A stretch of 64,000 bases of DNA, taken from NCBI GenBank assembly GCA_028564925.1, contig CM053029.1, positions 295,717,168 through 295,781,167 of the forward strand. Direction: 5' to 3'. The notes under the pieces are model-generated. The model was given only the letters and a program-made list of their open reading frames with translations, was not told the origin of the DNA and made no database searches. The position numbers were made by a program, and so were the translations under genes. The DNA is from Lithobates sylvaticus. Lineage: Eukaryota > Chordata > Amphibia > Anura > Ranidae. This document shows positions 11,291 to 23,055 of the stretch, piece after piece. The first letter of the stretch is position 1. Every line of letters starts with the position of its first letter.

Positions 11291-11687
11291 CTCTTGACCT
11301 CTGCACTACACCGTATATGCCAGTAGGTGAGTAGTAGGTCAGTAGGGAAAAGTTTCCATTTTTAAAAAATGATTGTGAGAGGAATATAAGTGCCAGTGAG
11401 ACTCTCATTTGTGACAAAGCAATTAAAGAGACCCAGTCAACAGACCAAGTTTTGTTTTTATTTAGATGGTTTTAGTTACCATTTCCACACTGGGCCAATT
11501 CCGACACTTCTCACATATATGTAAAAATTTACATTTTATTTTGCTAGAAAATTTCCTAAAACCCCCAAACATTATATCATTTGTATATATTTTTTAAGCA
11601 TACACCCTAGAGAATAAAATGGTGGGTTTTTTATGTCACACGCAATGGAAAAAATACACTTTAGTTTTATGCACAAAACACAATATA

Positions 11688-12484
11688 CCGTATATACTCG
11701 AGTATAAGCCAACCCGAATATAAGCCGAGGCAGCTAATTTTACCACAAAAAACTGGTAAAACGTATTGACTCGAGTATAAGCCTAGGGTGAGAAATGCGC
11801 AGCTACTGTAAGTGGAAAAGAGGGTCAACAATGCCCATTTTCAGCCTCACTGTGCCCATTTGCATGCCTCACTGTGCCCATTTGCAGCCATAGGCCCCCT
11901 GAACTTCATACTTGGTAGTTAAGGGTTCCTAGATGCCCCCTAGCTGCAGCCAAAAATTGGGGTCTCTGTACCCAAAGGGTCCCGAAATGACATTGCTGCA
12001 GATGGACACAGTTGACCGACTTCAGGGCCACTTGGTGCTAGGAACCCCAAATGTGGTGTGCCAACCCAGTGGAACTAGCACTACAAAATATCCAAAGATG
12101 GTTCCTAGCATCAAGTGGCCCCGAGATACGGGGCCCCAAAGTCGGTTCGGAAAATGTCAAGCACTTTTCTGCAGCAGAGAATGACATTTTCCAAACCTAC
12201 TTTGGGGCCCCGTATCTCAGGGCCACTTGATGCTAGGAACCATCTTAGGATATTTGGGACCCCATATCTTTGAGTATGTTGTAGTTCTAGGTCCACTGTG
12301 TTTGCACACCAAATTTGGGGTTCCTAGCACCAAGTGGCCCTGAGATACATGGCCCCAAAGTCGGGTCGGAAAATGCAATTCTCTGCTGCAGAAAGTGCTT
12401 GACTCAAGTATAAGCCGAGGGGGGCATTTTCAGCACACAAAAAAATGTGCTGAAAAAACTCGGCTTATACTTGAGTATATACGG
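11688..12484. mobile_element. TA-flanked MITE with CCGTATATACTCGAG ends (Tc1/mariner-like)
   Basis: Terminal inverted repeats CCGTATATACTCGAGTATAA and TTATACTTGAGTATATACGG are flanked by TA on both sides (11686-11687, 12485-12486), the target duplication of Tc1/mariner elements. A second copy with the same ends is at 47981-48681. The interior has no transposase. It holds a hairpin of about 60-bp arms (12097-12246) and several copies of a block including CAAGTGGCCC and TTTGGGGCCCCGTATCTC. The superfamily is inferred from the TA duplications only. Confidence 0.7.
12097..12246. repeat. Internal inverted repeat of the TA MITE
   Basis: The left arm starts GATGGTTCCTAGCATCAAGT and the right arm ends with its complement, ACTTGATGCTAGGAACCATC. 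GGGGCCCC lies in each arm. The loop region contains TTCTGCAGCAGAGAA. Confidence 0.8.
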
Positions 12485-12825
12485 TAATAAAAAATTGTTT
12501 CATAAAACATAAAATATGATGTTACGCAAAGTAAATAGATACCTAACATGTCACGTCATGCTTTTAAATTGTGCACGTTCATGGAATGGCGGCAAACTAC
12601 GGTACTTAAAAACTTTATAGGCCTTTACAGGTTACAGTTTAGAGTTACACAGGAGGTCTGGTGCTAGAATTATTGCTCTCACAATAATGTTAGCTGTGAT
12701 AGCTCACATGTGTGGTGTAAACACTGTTTACATATGCGTGTGTGAGCTACGTTTGTGTTTGCATATGCATGCAACCACATGGGGTGTGGATGGGGGGGGG
12801 GTTTGGGGGCATCCGAAAAAACACG

Positions 12826-12898
12826 GTGGGATATATTAGGCAGCAAGTGAACAATTTGTCCCTGAAGTTGAAGTTCATGTGTTGAAAGTAGAAAAACA
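12826..12898. repeat. Short fragment of a second Tc1-like element
   Basis: The GGGATATATTAGGCAGCAAG block resembles coding-region sequence of a different Tc1-like family. It abuts the truncated end of the Tc1 element at 12899. Confidence 0.35.
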
Positions 12899-13854
12899 TC
12901 CCCAAAACATCAGCCCCAGTGTTTCACAGTAGGAATGGTGTATCTTTCACCATAAGCCTTGTTGACTCCTCTCCAAATTAAGCGTTTATGGTTGTGGCTA
13001 AATAGCAAAGTTTTGGTCTCATCACTCATCACAAGTTTGAGGCTTGTCTCTGTGCTGTTTGGTGTATTGTAAGCGGGATACTTTGTGGCATTTGCAAAGT
13101 AATGGCTTTCTTCTGGCGACTCGACCATGCAGCCCATCTTTTTTCAAGTGCCTTCTTATTGTACATCTTGAAACAGCCACACCACATGTTTTCAGATAGT
13201 CCTGCATTTCACGGGAAGTTATTTGTGGGTTTTTCTTTGCATCCTGAACAATTTTCCTGACAGTTGTTGCTGAAATCTTAGTTGGTCTACCTGACCGTGG
13301 TTTGGTTTCAACAGAACCCCTCATTTTCCACTTCTTGATTAGAGTTTGAACACTGCTGATTGGCATTCTCAATTCCTTGGATATCTTTTTATATTCCTTT
13401 ACTGTTTTATACAGTCCAACTACCATTTCCCGCAGATCCTTTGACAATTCTTTTGCTTTCCCCATGACTCAGAATCCAGAAACGTCAGTGCAGCACTGGA
13501 TGAAAGATGCAACGGTCTGTCAGGAGTCCAGAAACTCATTGACCTTTTATACTCACACACTAATTACAAGCAAACAGATCACAGGTAAGGATGGTTACCT
13601 TTAATAGCCATCCAAATCCCTTTGTGTCAACCTGTGTGCATGTTATCAGGTCAAAATCACCAGGTTATGTAAACTTTTGATCAGGGTCATTTGGGTAGTT
13701 TCTGTTTTCAATATGATTTAAAAAGAATGAACACAGTTAATTGATAATAAATGGCTTCAGCCAAACACTAACCATGAGTGAAAGAAAAGTGTTTCTGTTA
13801 TCATTCATATTCCCATAAATTCTAACATGGTATGTAAACTTATGAGCACAACTG
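12899..13854 (-). mobile_element. Tc1-like transposon, 3'-truncated
   Basis: The 5' end (minus) is CAGTTGTGCTCATAAGTTTA at 13854 with TA next to it (13855-13856). About 390 bp of 5' region precede the transposase reading frame. The 3' half of the element, with its other inverted repeat, is gone and the sequence breaks near 12899. Long-branch Tc1 copies of this type are common in frogs and fish. Confidence 0.8.
12910..13465 (-). pseudogene. Tc1 transposase N-terminal half
   Basis: Starts MGKAKELSKDLR at 13465, with a paired helix-turn-helix region (residues ~5-110, including a GRPTKIS linker and TIRRHLKKDGL). The frame then shifts near 13080 and continues in another frame with FANATKYP and MSDETK. 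The latter is the block that holds the first catalytic Asp of the DDE triad. The second Asp and the final Glu are lost with the truncated 3' end, so the enzyme is dead. Full-length family members are about 340 aa. Confidence 0.85.
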
Positions 13855-13889
13855 TAAAGCACAGAGCGCATGGGGTCAGGAAAGCATGA

Positions 13890-14400
13890 TGCACAGGTCA
13901 GCAGTACAACAAAAATATGACCCTCCTTCAAGCCAAAATCCCCCCCAAAACAGATCTCCCTCAAATACAGATTTACATCCAGTACAGATCTCCTGCAATA
14001 CAGCTCCCCTCCAGTATAGACCCCCCCCCCCCAATACAGCTCTCCCCACTATAGATCTCACCAATATAGATCATACCCATAAAAGCTCTCCCCAGCAAAA
14101 ATCTCCCCCGGTACAGATCTCCCCTAGTGAAGTTGACCCTCAGTACAGCTCTGCCCAATACACCCAGTACAGATCTTCCCTCGGTATAGATCATCCCCTA
14201 GTTTATACAGTATCCCCCAGTACAAAACCCCTCAATACAGATCTCCTCCAGTTCAGCACTCCCACAATTACAGCTCTTCCTCAGTACAACTCTCCGACAG
14301 TACAGATCCCTCACTAGTACAGATCCTTCCCAGAACAGCATTCCCAGTACAGATCTACCTCCATCTCCCCACTAGTATAGCTCTCCTTTCTTCGTAACAC
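13890..14400. repeat. Degenerate minisatellite, unit about CAGTACAGATCTCCCC
   Basis: About 25-30 diverged copies of a 15-20 bp unit (CAGTACAGATCTCCC and variants), interspersed with a C run near 14024. The open frames across it on both strands come from the repetition and are not genes. Confidence 0.75.
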
Positions 14401-14509
14401 ACTCACCAGACAGCTCAGAGTGAGGAGGCCTTCCCTCGGCTGAGTTCCTTCAAAAGCTGTGCAATTGAACCTTGAATAATTGAAAAACTGATCCTGCTTT
14501 GAAGGCATA

Positions 14510-14660
14510 GCGTGGTCACACCAAATATTGCTTTGATTTGAATTTCTCTTCTGTTCATTTACTTTTCATCTTAATTAAAAAAAAAATAAACTATTAACAC
14601 TTCTATTTCTCAAAGCAGTTTTAATTTACAGCATTTGTCACCCTAGATACCACCCTCCCC
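14510..14660. repeat. Fragment of the Tc1-like family of 31.5-33.7 kb
   Basis: GTCACACCAAATATTG followed by a TTGATTTGAATTTCTCTTCTG-like stretch and AT-rich sequence parallels 33553-33640 of the Tc1-like element further on. No ends are preserved. Confidence 0.45.
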
Positions 14661-14719
14661 CATATGAATGAGTACAGGGTACCCCATTGACCAAAAAGGG
14701 AGACCCTGGATGGTCATGT

Positions 14720-16195
14720 TCCAGAGATCCCCTACCCCCTGCCATTCTGTATCCCTTCTCTTTTATGAGCCTGGGACTCTTTGGTTGAAGTGGTGCAACT
14801 TTCTACACACACAGGCTCACCAATGGTAATTCCATGTTCGCTCCAGGAGTGGCCTGTCCTCGTCCCAAGACAATATATCTGTTCTGCCCTGCACGACAAA
14901 CAAATGAAATCATTTGCATCAATGATTGCAAAACTGACTCATGCTCCTGGACCTTGGTGGCAATATTTTCAGCTTTGTGACTTCGTTACTACCCTCTCCA
15001 GGATTTTTACCCTTGATAGGGATCTAACTCCCTTTCAATCTCTCTATGTACTAGAGGAGCAGTCCACCCACGTCATTGTGCAGATTTACACCATTTTACT
15101 CAATCACACTCACCCACGGATTCCTACTATGGGAGAGAGATCTACAGTAGATACTGAATTCTCCAGCGATGATCTAAGTACATTTTTACTCTTACACACA
15201 AAATCTTGTGTTTTTGCGATCGTTCAGTAAAAGAGTTATAAATAGTTATAAAATTGTGATGTTATTGCTGTCCTGCGGCGCTTCATAGAATCTACTCATC
15301 TACTTCACCAAACTGCTGGAAGTGTGTGCATATATGGCTCTCCATGCTCCATATCTGGTAGGCATGCACCTCAATACATGATTTCTGGTCACACATTTTA
15401 AATATCTATGACTCTGCTACAGAGTACATACTACCCTATTCCCATTTATTGCCCTCCTCTACCTCATACCGGGCATCATCTCTGAAGAAGGGCTTACTAC
15501 GCTTCTTTCTGATGGCTGCCTGAAATGTAATAGCCGGGCACTGGAGATTAGTGGATGCCCCCATGATTTCAAAGTGGCTTGCTGAACTCACTCATATACA
15601 ACATCTGGAAGAGCTGCTGGCACAACATCATTATACATTTTTTCTATATATATATATGGCTACCTGGTATATGTGGATATTCTCCTTGGCTCCAAACCAT
15701 TTTCACCTGACCTCAGATCTCAGCTGCATATTTAAGTTTGAGTTAAGTCTTTCCCCATTGTACACATGCCACAACTCTCTTTCCCTTCTCTTTTGTTCCC
15801 ACTTTATATTCATTTCCTCTTTCTTTCTCTATCCTACACCCTCTCTAGCCTATTTTTTAGTCTGTTTAACTTTACATTTTGATTAGGGTAATATTATTAG
15901 GAAATCGCCCACAAAAGCAATCTCCTCTCTTTGGCATGAAACAGGAGACCCCTGCAACACACTTACTGTAGGATTTTCGGGTCCCCGATAGAAGAGCGTC
16001 ACATGACATACTTTTGTTTTCACATAATTCCAGGATGTTCCTTCCTCTTACTGTCTCGTTTTAACATGGAGCTAATTCGCTACATCTGTCTATGAGAGCG
16101 TTATCTGAAATTGGTATGATGATGATTTCCCTGTGTCTGTATTTAATACTTGAAAAATAAATAAAGCTTTATTTAAATAAAACAAAAAACGGAGG
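14720..16195 (+). pseudogene. L1/Tx1-group LINE, ORF2 C-terminal remnant
   Basis: The frame at 14781-15230 carries RDLTPFQSLYVLEEQSTHVI, which lines up with RQLTPFETLCTKLEPQRHTI in the longer LINE at 29.6 kb. Later frames give a CWKC...LHIW block (about 15310-15350) and the C-terminal helix region (15551-15700), again parallel to that copy. Several frame changes and stops separate them. The 3' end is an AATAAATAAAGC-type tail at about 16155-16190, as in the other two copies. Reverse transcriptase and endonuclease are missing. Confidence 0.75.
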
Positions 16196-16259
16196 CCCTT
16201 CCCCTTAGTATATTTTACCAGTGTTGGGTCAGATTACAATAAGCACCCTGCCAGCAGAC

Positions 16260-16440
16260 CCCTACAATAATTGGGCGAGGGTTGTTGTCCTCATCAACAT
16301 GAGGACAAGGTGCCCCCCTATTTGAAGGCATGTAGACTGGTATGGTTTAGTAGGGGGGGGGGGGGGGGGGGGGTCCCCGGCCTTCCAAGCATGCTTGGAT
16401 AAAGGTCTGGTATAGATTTATGGATTTTGGGGGGATCCAA
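16260..16440 (+). repeat. Fragment of dispersed G/C-run repeat
   Basis: GTCCTCATCAACATGAGGAC, a run of more than 20 G at 16351-16373, and GGATAAAGGTCTGGTATAGA show the same family and order as 43870-44060. Non-coding. Confidence 0.55.
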
Positions 16441-16849
16441 CACTTTTTATCTTGTTTTTATGCATGTTCCATGTGTCTCAAGTAGAACTAAAGGCAAGCT
16501 ATTTATCTTGCAAGAGACGTTCAAAATCTCTTCTGCAATTAAATAAACCTACCTGCCTGCTTCCAGTCTTCTGTGGTATGTACACTTGGTTTACATCAGC
16601 AGCCATCCCCTGTGTCCTGGAATGACTGGCTCCTGAGCATGCCATGTCATCATCCTGCCCCAACAAATCAAGACGGACAAAAAAAAGGCACCCAGAAGAT
16701 GTCGGGGAGAAGATTCCGATGCTTGTGAGGAACGTGCCTCAGACTTCAGATCGTTGAACAGAAGGCGAGAATGGTGCCTTTAGTTCAGATTTAAGCCATT
16801 GGTTTAAAAAAGATATTTTTGCACCTCTTTCTTGGCCTCCCATGCTTAA

Positions 16850-17060
16850 AGTGGTTCTAAAGCCTCAATGCTTTTTACCTTAATGTATTCTATGCATTAA
16901 GGTAAAAAACCTTCTGTGCTGCAGTCCCCCAGCCCCCCTCCCCTTTATTGTTACCTGAGCCTGATCCGATCCAGCAATGTGCACAAGAGCAGCAGCTCTC
17001 GCCGCTGTCTCTCGCCTTATTTGACAGATTGATAGCAGTTGCAGCCATTGGCTGGTGACC
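16850..17060. mobile_element. TTAA-type MITE, one end only
   Basis: Starts after TTAA (16846-16849) with AGTGGTTCTAAAGCC, like the AGYGGWGTTCC ends of the other TTAA MITEs here. An inverted pair, TTAATGTATTCTATGCATTAA, lies at 16881-16901. No matching right end found. Confidence 0.45.
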
Positions 17061-17061
17061 A

Positions 17062-17779
17062 ATTTTCATTTATATTTCCCTTTGAAGTCTGGACCTGAGT
17101 GAGTGAAGAGACTTCATGAAAGAGTGTAATGTCACATTCACCTGTTCCACATTCCCGTACTGGGCTTTCCTATAAGTGCGGCCACTGGCTTCCTGCTTCT
17201 GCCAGCACTGCAATCAGTAATGGAGGGGTGCCCTAATTCAAAGGGATTAAGGGCCATAAGGGTCATTATCTTAATTTTAGGAGATTAAGGGTTAGAGGAT
17301 AAAGGTATGGGGATCAGGTAAGAATGTTAGAGACAGACGGGTTGGGAGTAGGCATATTGAACTCAAATTAAACAGTTGAGAGGACTATATTATTAAGGGG
17401 ACCGCATTATGCTACAGTGGACCGCAATATGTCTTCTCAGGGCCATTAATTCCAGAAAATCATTGTGAAATTTTGAAATGTTACCATAATTAATCCAAGA
17501 GAAAGTGGCCATAAAATGTTTCCTGAATTATTTAGCTACAAAATTATGTCAGGAAGTATATCTTATCAACTGGAGAGCAGCTGTGGGTGCATTCTTTTTT
17601 TGATCCTTTGACTACTGAGGGCCGAAGAAAAGGAATGAGACGGCTGCATGCAGCCCATAAAACACCAGTTTGACAAGCCTTATGTAGGGGGCTTAATGAT
17701 TGGGGCTTTTCTGTTAAGGGCTTAAGTGACTTAGTTAGGGAAAATTAGGTTCAGAGGCTCTAAATAAGGTAGTGATTTA
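17062..17779. other. Non-coding stretch with old degenerate GGGCTTAAGT-like repeats
   Basis: No gene. Short motifs such as TTAAGGG and GGGGCTT recur here and again at 21980-22160, suggesting pieces of the same decayed repeat. Confidence 0.3.
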
Positions 17780-18163
17780 GGCCCCTTTCACACGGTGCTG
17801 TCCATTTTGACTGACTCCGCTTGCTCAGAAGGGATTGATCTGTTGATCTCTGCTGAGCAGGCAGATGACAGGTCCGTCTCCGCTCACTGTGCAGAGACGA
17901 ACCGGTCAGAGCACCACTCTCCTCTATGGGAGATCGGATGTAAACGGATCCGCCTATCCATTTTCATCCGAAACGGATCCGCCAGACGGATGGAAAATAG
18001 GGTTTCCATCCATCTGGATTTGGCGAATCGGATATCGCCGAATGTCAGCAGACATGTCACAGCTGACATCCACCGCTCCAAAGAGGTGCATGGAGCGTCC
18101 GATAAGGTCCGCCTGAAGAACGGACAGGTGGACCTGATCGGACAGCATGTGTGAAAAGGCCCA
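17780..18163. mobile_element. MITE with GGCCCCTTTCACAC ends
   Basis: The left end GGCCCCTTTCACACGGTGCT pairs with the right end, which ends ATGTGTGAAAAGGCCC; both continue into CTGTCC. The interior is rich in inverted GGATCCG/CGGATCC-type words and has no real ORF. The superfamily cannot be told; a short AT-rich target duplication is possible. Confidence 0.65.
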
Positions 18164-18338
18164 TAAACTAAACAGATTTGCCATTCTGGATACAGGAGAT
18201 AGAGAGCCTGACGTGTTATGAAACAACATCAAAACCATAATTAGTAAAGAAGCTGAAAGAACATTACATTATAGATGATGAAAAAAAACAAGAAGTCACC
18301 TTAGATTTCAGAAGAAAGTAGAAAAGTGGTAAAACAAA

Positions 18339-19369
18339 TGTAGCACTTACCCCCAAAGGAACTGCTGGTATTTGATTGGGCTTACTGTTACCTCACAGTT
18401 CCACCGTGTCCGTCATAGAGGTCCCATTAAAGAGTTGCTCAAAGATTTTAGCCCCGACACTTAGTCCTTTTTTTCTATGCTTTATTGACAAAAAGACAAG
18501 TCCATTATAGGGATGGAGGGTTAAGGGGAATTCAGGTACCTTGTAATTGCGGGTCAGGGCTACTTCTTGATCCAGAGGACAACAGCTCCACAACTGGATC
18601 CAGCAACCACCGGATAGGCCTCTCTCACTGACCTAGCAGCCGATGCGATGCTCGGTCATAGTCTCTGCCACAGACTTGAAGATTTAGTAGAACCGATGCA
18701 CAATCCTCTGCCACAGGATTGTGTAACCAGCAACTTGTTGCAATGTTAAAGAACAGTCACACAGTACCAGTTTCTTTCAGCTGAACCGGCGGTACTGTGA
18801 GGTGGATGACCCGGGATGCGTCCTCCAACTGAGTCCCCAGGCTCTTCTAGATGTACCAGCCTTGTTGCTCGGTCCTCTCTCTGAAAAGTCCTCCCCTGGA
18901 TCTTCCAGTCACTTGGCTTCTTCCCGCAGGCAAGACAGCACAGGACAACCCCTGGATCAGTAGGCCCCAGGACTTCTGGGCCTACCCTTCAGTAACTAAG
19001 CCTCGGGCCAGCCGGCCCGAGACAATTTAGAAGGCAGCAGCACACCTTAGGCCAGGAGGGCCATCAGGTCGGAACACACCCTGTCACGGGGTCTGTCTCT
19101 TAAGTACCCTCTCCCAGAATTCACAGTGGGTAGACCACACCCACTGATTTTTTCAGAGCAAAGAAGCACTCAATACACCCAGCTTGTTGCAATTTCCAAC
19201 CTTGGCCAATCTACAAGGGTGCCACCCCTCGGCCAAGGGGAAAACCACACCACCAGCTGAACTGGAACAGAACCATAATTTACAACATAATCAGTCTGAG
19301 CTAAACTACAGTTCAGACAAAACAAAATTTCTAGTTATAGTGTCTGCCCATCAGGAGCATGGCGCTACA
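18339..19369 (-). mobile_element. Probable solo LTR (~1.03 kb), minus orientation
   Basis: Ends TGTAGC...GCTACA (TG..CA type) are flanked by a 4-bp direct repeat, CAAA, at 18335-18338 and 19370-19373. On the minus strand a TACTTAAGAG promoter-like box (about 19104) precedes an AATAAA signal near 18480, as expected for U3-R-U5. There is no internal coding region, so it is most simply a solo LTR left by recombination. The family is probably Ty3/gypsy-like or ERV-like; age unknown. A fossil. Confidence 0.65.
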
Positions 19370-19493
19370 CAAAGAAGACAGGCCAAAATTTCTGGTGATA
19401 GAGTAAAAGTTTCACAAATTAATCAATGACAAGTTGGGAAATATAAAGACTGATATCTCAAAGATATTTATCAGAAAATTGAAACTGAGCACA

Positions 19494-20503
19494 TAGTTAC
19501 ATAGTTACATAGTTAGTTAGGTTGAAAAAAGACACAAGTCCATCCAGTTCAACCACAAATAAAAAAATAAAAATATATCATACAATCCCATATACCCCAT
19601 TCTATACCCACAGTTGATCCAGAGGAAGGCAAAAAAAAACCAGCAGAGCATGCTCCAATTTGCTAACGCAGGGGAAAAAATTCCTTCCTGATCCCCCGAG
19701 AGGCAATCGGATTTTCCCCGGATCAACTTTACCTATAAATGTTAGTACCCAGTTATATTATGTACATTTAGGAAAGTATCCAGGCCTTTCTTAAAGCAAT
19801 CTACTGAGCTGGCCAGAACCACCTCTGCAGGAAGTCTATTCCACATTTTCACAGCTCTTACTGTGAAGAAACCTTTCCGTATTTGGAGATGAAATCTCTT
19901 TTCCTCTAGACGTAAAGAGTGCCCCCTTGTCCTCTTTGTTGACTGTAAAGTGAATAACTCAACACCAAGTTCACTATATGGACCTCTTATATATTTATAC
20001 ATGTTGATCATATCCCCCCGTAATCTCCTCTTATCAAGGGTGAATAAATTCAGTTCCTCTAATCTTTCCTCATAGCTGAGCTCCTCCATGCCTCTTATCA
20101 GTTTGGTTGCCCTTCTCTGCACTTTCTCCAGTTCCCCAATATCCTTTTTGAGAACTGGTGTCCAAAACTGAACTGCATATTCCAGATGAGGTCTTACTAA
20201 TGATTTGAACAGGGGCAAAATGATATCTCTCTCTCTGGAGTCCATACCTCTCTTAATACAAGAAAGAACTTTGCTTGCTTCGGAAACCGCAGCTTGGCAT
20301 TGCATGCTATTATTGAGCTTATGATCTACCAAAACCCCCAGATCCTTCTCCACTACAGTTTCCCCAAGTTGTACTCCCCCTAGCATGTATGATGCATGCA
20401 TATTCTTAGCCCCCAAGTGCATAACTTTACATTTATCAACATTAAACGTGGAAAGCGCGTGAAAGCACGTGAAAGGAAAAACCAGACTAGCTTTGCAGGA
20501 CAT
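19494..20503 (-). pseudogene. CR1/L2-like LINE, ORF2 C-terminal part and 3' end
   Basis: The minus-strand frame 20503-19742 (253 aa) reads FNVDKCKVMHLG, EKDLGVLVD, LFKSLVRPHLEYAVQFWTPV, ELEKVQRRATKLIRG, SYEERLEELNLFTLDKRRLR and KMWNRLPAEVV. This is the conserved region after the reverse transcriptase in CR1/L2/Jockey-type LINEs. The RT core is missing (5' truncation, usual for LINEs). The 3' end is a short tandem repeat of ACATAGTT at 19494-19516, with a TTGAAAAAAGACACAAGTCC block before it. The open frame over 250 aa suggests a fairly young copy. Confidence 0.85.
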
Positions 20504-20639
20504 TGTGGCAGAAATTCCAACCTAGATTGGGGATGCTTAAAGACTAACAAATTGATACTGATTTATCCAGAGAACATCAAAAGATTGAAAGATTATACAT
20601 AGAATGTATATAAAAAAGCAGTGTGGATAACATTGTAAA

Positions 20640-21960
20640 AACTGAACTGGAAAAGGATGCCAAAGACGAATCAGATATTTAAAAAAAAAAAAGCAGTCAT
20701 AGCAGCTATTAAAGCTTTATCGAACAATAAGTCCCTAGGTATCTATAGTATTCCAATTGAGTTAACCAGAGGCTCCAAATGTGCTATCATGGCCCTTATT
20801 CAGCTGTGTTCACAGTTCTGAATAGAAAAAACTTGGCCAACCAACTGGAGAAGATCACTGTTTATTTATATATTGCAATGGTGAAAAGGCGATGCCAAAG
20901 ATTGTAACAACTACATTAATTCCACATGCCAGTAAAGTATTCCTGAAAATAATACAACGAAGAATACAATCATACGTTGAGTGAAAACGACCTCAAGCTC
21001 AGGCTGAACAAGAGACATTACTGCCAATGTGGATAGATATTAGCGAAGAGCAAAGAAAAGTGTTTGATTGTGTGGCATCAGGCAGGGATGAATCTTGTCA
21101 CCTTACCTGTTCAACTTATACAGTGAGGCCATTTTCAGAAAAGTAAATTTGGAAGAAGATTCTGCCAGTATCAAATTTGGTGGCTGAAATATAAACAACT
21201 TGCGCTATGCAGACATGATGCTCATCCCCAGCAGCAAAAAAGATATGCTGTATCTACTCAGAAAAGTTAAAGTTGAAAGTCGTAACATGGTATTAGAACT
21301 GAATATTAACATGACGAAGATCATGAACACAGAAAATTATGACAATTTTGAACTTGATGGTGACAGAATAGAAGTTGTAAAGCATTTTAATTTTATGCTC
21401 TCTTTTATAAACAAGAAAGCAGCTAGCAATGATGAAATTCTCCACATAATTGGACTTGGTAGCTTCACAATGAAGACTCTCGACAAAGTGTTCAAATGCA
21501 AAGAAATTAGACTCAAAACAAAGATCAGACTTGCCAATGCACTCATTTTCTCAGTTGTCAATTACAACTGTGAAAGCTGGACACTGCGGAAACAGGATAG
21601 AAAGATCAACTTATGTGAGGTTTCCTGCTGGAGAAGGATTTTATGCATGCCATGGACAGCACATAGAACTAACAGATCAATTTTGGAAGAGATCAATCGG
21701 GTTATGTCACAAGAAGCCCAAATGATAAAGTTACAACTGTCATATTTTGGTCACACTGTCAGAGGAGCGAGATCACTGGAGATGGAAATAATGTTTGGGA
21801 GATTTGAAGGGACCAGGCAATGAGGGAAACCGACTACTAGGTGGTTGGACACATTGACCACAGCTGTGGTGATGATATTAGAGGATCCTGCAGACTAGCA
21901 CAAAGCCAACTTCTTTTTAGAGCTCTCATTCATCATGTTACTGGGACTCGGACCCGAATT
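20640..21960 (+). pseudogene. BovB/RTE-like LINE, RT and C-terminal fragment
   Basis: An upstream frame with stops reads KALSNNKSLGIYSIPIEL and SPYLFNLYSEAIF. The open frame 21200-21823 starts RYADMM, where functional copies have RYADDT, so the second catalytic Asp is lost. It continues with LRKVKVESRNMVLELNINMTK, FSVVNYNCESWTLRK, CWRRILCMPWTAHRTNRSIL and KLQLSYFGHTVRGARSLEMEIM. A later frame gives VTGTRTRIDGT. These blocks follow the order and wording of BovB-type RTE elements. Endonuclease missing; multiple stops and frameshifts. Confidence 0.8.
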
Positions 21961-22740
21961 GATGGTACTTAACTAATTATCAGAAGTACTAGTTTATGGA
22001 AATTTAAGAGTTAGGGGCTTTAGTTTAGAAGCCTGTAAGATGAGATGTCTATTATATGGAGCCTTAAGTGATACAGACTTAAGTGAAAGGGTTTAAGTGT
22101 CAAGAGTATAGAGTTAGGGGCTTTAGTGTTATAGAGCTTTTAGTGGGTTGGTTAGGTGTGGCACAAGGCAAAGCTCCTCTCCTTGGAAAAAGACATAGAA
22201 AACAATTGGCAGCCAAGATTTGAACACTGCAGACAATGTTGCACCTGCAACATGTCCAACTGCAAGCAATTTGTCTTGCTGTAGACTTATGTAGTAGAGT
22301 AGTCTTAATAAAACATTTTAAATGTTGGAAGGTGTAATAATGAAATACACAAAATTGGTGGTTAAATGTTTTTACATTTTTCCGATATGTCCTTTGTTAT
22401 CCCTGTAGCGATGTGGTATTTTTTTCCATTCTGGAGGTTGAATGAATGTGAACCCTTTTTAAAAAGCTGGGGAAAAAGAAGAGACTTATGCTATTTAATA
22501 TTTTAGCTTGAGGCTAATCGGCTGCTTTTCACCAAAGCCAAAATAGCCTATGATGAAAATGTCAGGAAATCAAATCACAAACAGCTGAATGAGGCAGAGG
22601 AAAGATATACCTACTCACCTCTGCTAGAAGATATGGATCTAAATGGGTTTTCAGCTGAACAAAATGCTTATGAGTAAAAAAAAATTAAAACACGAAAGAT
22701 ACAATTATAAACTTGTCAATGTTAAAAAAATATATAAAAT
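21961..22740. other. Non-coding gap between LINEs
   Basis: No gene seen. It contains degenerate TTAGGGGCTTTAGT-like repeats (about 22010-22145) similar to those near 17.7 kb. Confidence 0.3.
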
Positions 22741-23055
22741 AAAGGGGGCGTGGCCTGACCTCGGTGAAGAATGGCAGCTTAATCTGTTAGGTCCCGCCGC
22801 CTGAGAGTGAATTCTGCCTACAACGGAGGATTTTCGTAAGCTACCCAACCCTGCCACCATGGGAACCTCTTCCCGCAGCTCTTCTGCCTCACGATCTAGA
22901 TCCCCGAGGGAATCCAATGGCAGATCGTCGCAGAATATCCCGGAGATGTTCAGGTCCCAAACTGGCAATATGGCGCCGACACGAGGCTCCACACGGTCTA
23001 CAGGCCTCACGCACGAATCTAGCCCACGGCCCCATCGCAGTCTGAAATCGTTCTC

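Noticed and set aside
13890-14400. Possible CRISPR-like array (CAGTACAGATCTCCC units)
   Set aside because: Units are adjacent and degenerate, with no unique spacers; the context is a vertebrate genome.
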